Assembly (NCBI RefSeq): GCF_963675975.1
Contig: NZ_OY780939.1
Coordinates: 1-64,000, forward strand
Reading direction: 5' to 3'
DNA from: Halarcobacter sp.
GTDB lineage: Bacteria > Campylobacterota > Campylobacteria > Campylobacterales > Arcobacteraceae
Length of the DNA: 64,000 nt
The notes below the pieces were generated by a model that saw only the letters and a list, made by a program, of their open reading frames with translations, was not told where the DNA came from and searched no databases. Shown here one piece after another: positions 63,353 through 64,000 of the stretch. Both the position numbers and the translations under genes were made by a program. How positions within the stretch are numbered: position 1 is the stretch's first letter; each line of letters opens with the position of its first letter.

Positions 63353-64000
63353 TGCAGCAAACTGTAGAGATAAAACATCTTAAAATCTCAACGGAAGATA
63401 AAACTCTAGTTGATATATGTTTTAATATAAAAAACTCTACAGCACTTATAGGGCAAAGTGGAAGTGGTAAATCTTTAACATTAAAGTCTATATTAAACCT
63501 ACTTCCTTCCAATTTGAATTTAAAGTTTGATTACAATTCACCATTTGAACTAAATAGTAAAAATATAGGGTTTATTCCGCAAAATCCATTTACATCACTC
63601 TCTCCAATGACAAAAATTAAAAATCAATTTTTTTGTAAAAATGAGAAAAAAGAGGAACTATTTAATCTAGTAGGATTAGATACAAAATTTTTAAATAGAT
63701 TTCCAAGTGAACTTAGTGGGGGACAACTACAAAGAGTAGTTATAGCTATTGCCCTTAGTAATGAAATAAAATTTTTACTTTTAGATGAACCAACAACAGC
63801 TTTAGATGAAAATTCAAAAAAAACAATCTTGGAACTAATATATAAGTTACAAAAAGAGTTAAATATTCTAACTCTTTTTGTAACTCATGATATAAATTCA
63901 ATAAAAAATATTTGCGAAAATATCGTGATTATAAAAGATGGTGCGATTATTGAAAAAGGTACAACAAAAGATGTACTAAATAATCCTCAATCAACTTATA
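63352..64000 (+). CDS. ABC transporter ATP-binding protein, peptide/nickel type, partial
   Basis: The N-terminal 216 residues of an ABC ATPase. Walker A is GQSGSGKSLTLK (about residues 33-44), the Q-loop PQNPFTSLSP resembles that of DppD/OppD/NikD-type ATPases, the signature is LSGGQLQRVVIA, Walker B is FLLLDEPTTALDE, and the switch His is in VTHD. The reading frame runs past the end of the window. Its ATG overlaps the gpmI stop, so the two are coupled. Substrate (peptide, nickel or other) cannot be told from this part. Confidence 0.85.
   Translation, partial: MQQTVEIKHLKISTEDKTLVDICFNIKNSTALIGQSGSGKSLTLKSILNLLPSNLNLKFDYNSPFELNSKNIGFIPQNPFTSLSPMTKIKNQFFCKNEKKEELFNLVGLDTKFLNRFPSELSGGQLQRVVIAIALSNEIKFLLLDEPTTALDENSKKTILELIYKLQKELNILTLFVTHDINSIKNICENIVIIKDGAIIEKGTTKDVLNNPQSTY

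Overview
The window looks like a chromosomal segment of an Arcobacter-group member of the Campylobacterota. The DNA is strongly AT-rich. A waaA / HP0958-type zinc-ribbon / Nif3 / glyQ block matches the order I remember from Helicobacter and Campylobacter. A mraY-murD block lies back to back with gpmI, there is a fused CcsBA cytochrome c maturation protein, and an NrfHA nitrite reductase carries the CX2CK active-site heme motif. These assignments rest on reading the sequence and remembered family features; no database search was run. No rRNA, CRISPR array, insertion sequence or phage gene was seen.

Layout. 1-6.6 kb (minus strand): lipopolysaccharide Kdo transferase (cut by the window edge), zinc-ribbon protein, Nif3, glyQ, a mini-glutaredoxin, purE, a glycosyltransferase-9-like protein translationally coupled to a U32/TrhP-type protein. 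6.7-16 kb: a large chemoreceptor with tandem Cache units and a zinc-binding CZB domain, an ankyrin-repeat protein, recN, nadK and an exported protein made of four SPOR-like repeats. 16-19 kb: fusA, rpsG and rpsL. 19-45 kb: an accessory block containing small conserved proteins, a second chemoreceptor, an orphan BvgS-like hybrid-sensor kinase, a hydrolase/MFS/phosphodiesterase trio, SigZ with LysE-type exporters, a racemase, a nickel ECF transporter (nikKMLQO), a Cu/Zn efflux pair with its ArsR regulator, and the nitrite ammonification genes nrfH-nrfA-ccsBA. 45-59 kb: rpoC, rpoB, rplL, rplJ, rplA, rplK, nusG, secE, tRNA-Trp, rpmG, tuf and tRNAs Gly, Tyr, Thr, Phe, all on the minus strand. 59-64 kb: murD, mraY, then gpmI and the start of an ABC ATPase on the plus strand.

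Functional picture. The most coherent physiological unit is 37.9-43.3 kb: NrfH takes electrons from menaquinol, NrfA reduces nitrite to ammonium, and the adjacent CcsBA (NrfI type) probably attaches heme to the unusual CX2CK site. A TTGAC-N4-GTCAA dyad lies at about -41.5 from a predicted nrfH start, as expected for a CRP/FNR-family activator. Next to it are metal-handling systems: nickel uptake and an ArsR-controlled Cu/Zn exporter with its own repeat operator. The ribosomal/RNA polymerase superoperon carries several large stem-loops between genes (nusG/rplK, rplA/rplJ, rplL/rpoB, tRNA/tuf) that probably set processing and dosage.

The most notable large-scale feature is that the usual rpoB-rpoC-rpsL-rpsG-fusA order is kept in orientation but interrupted by about 26 kb of unrelated genes, apparently the same junction that carries a variable sugar-utilisation island in Campylobacter jejuni. 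No clearly new defence or mobile system was found; the best candidates for new biology are regulatory RNA structures, the four-repeat SPOR-like protein, the coupled GT9-like/U32 pair and several unrecognised small proteins.
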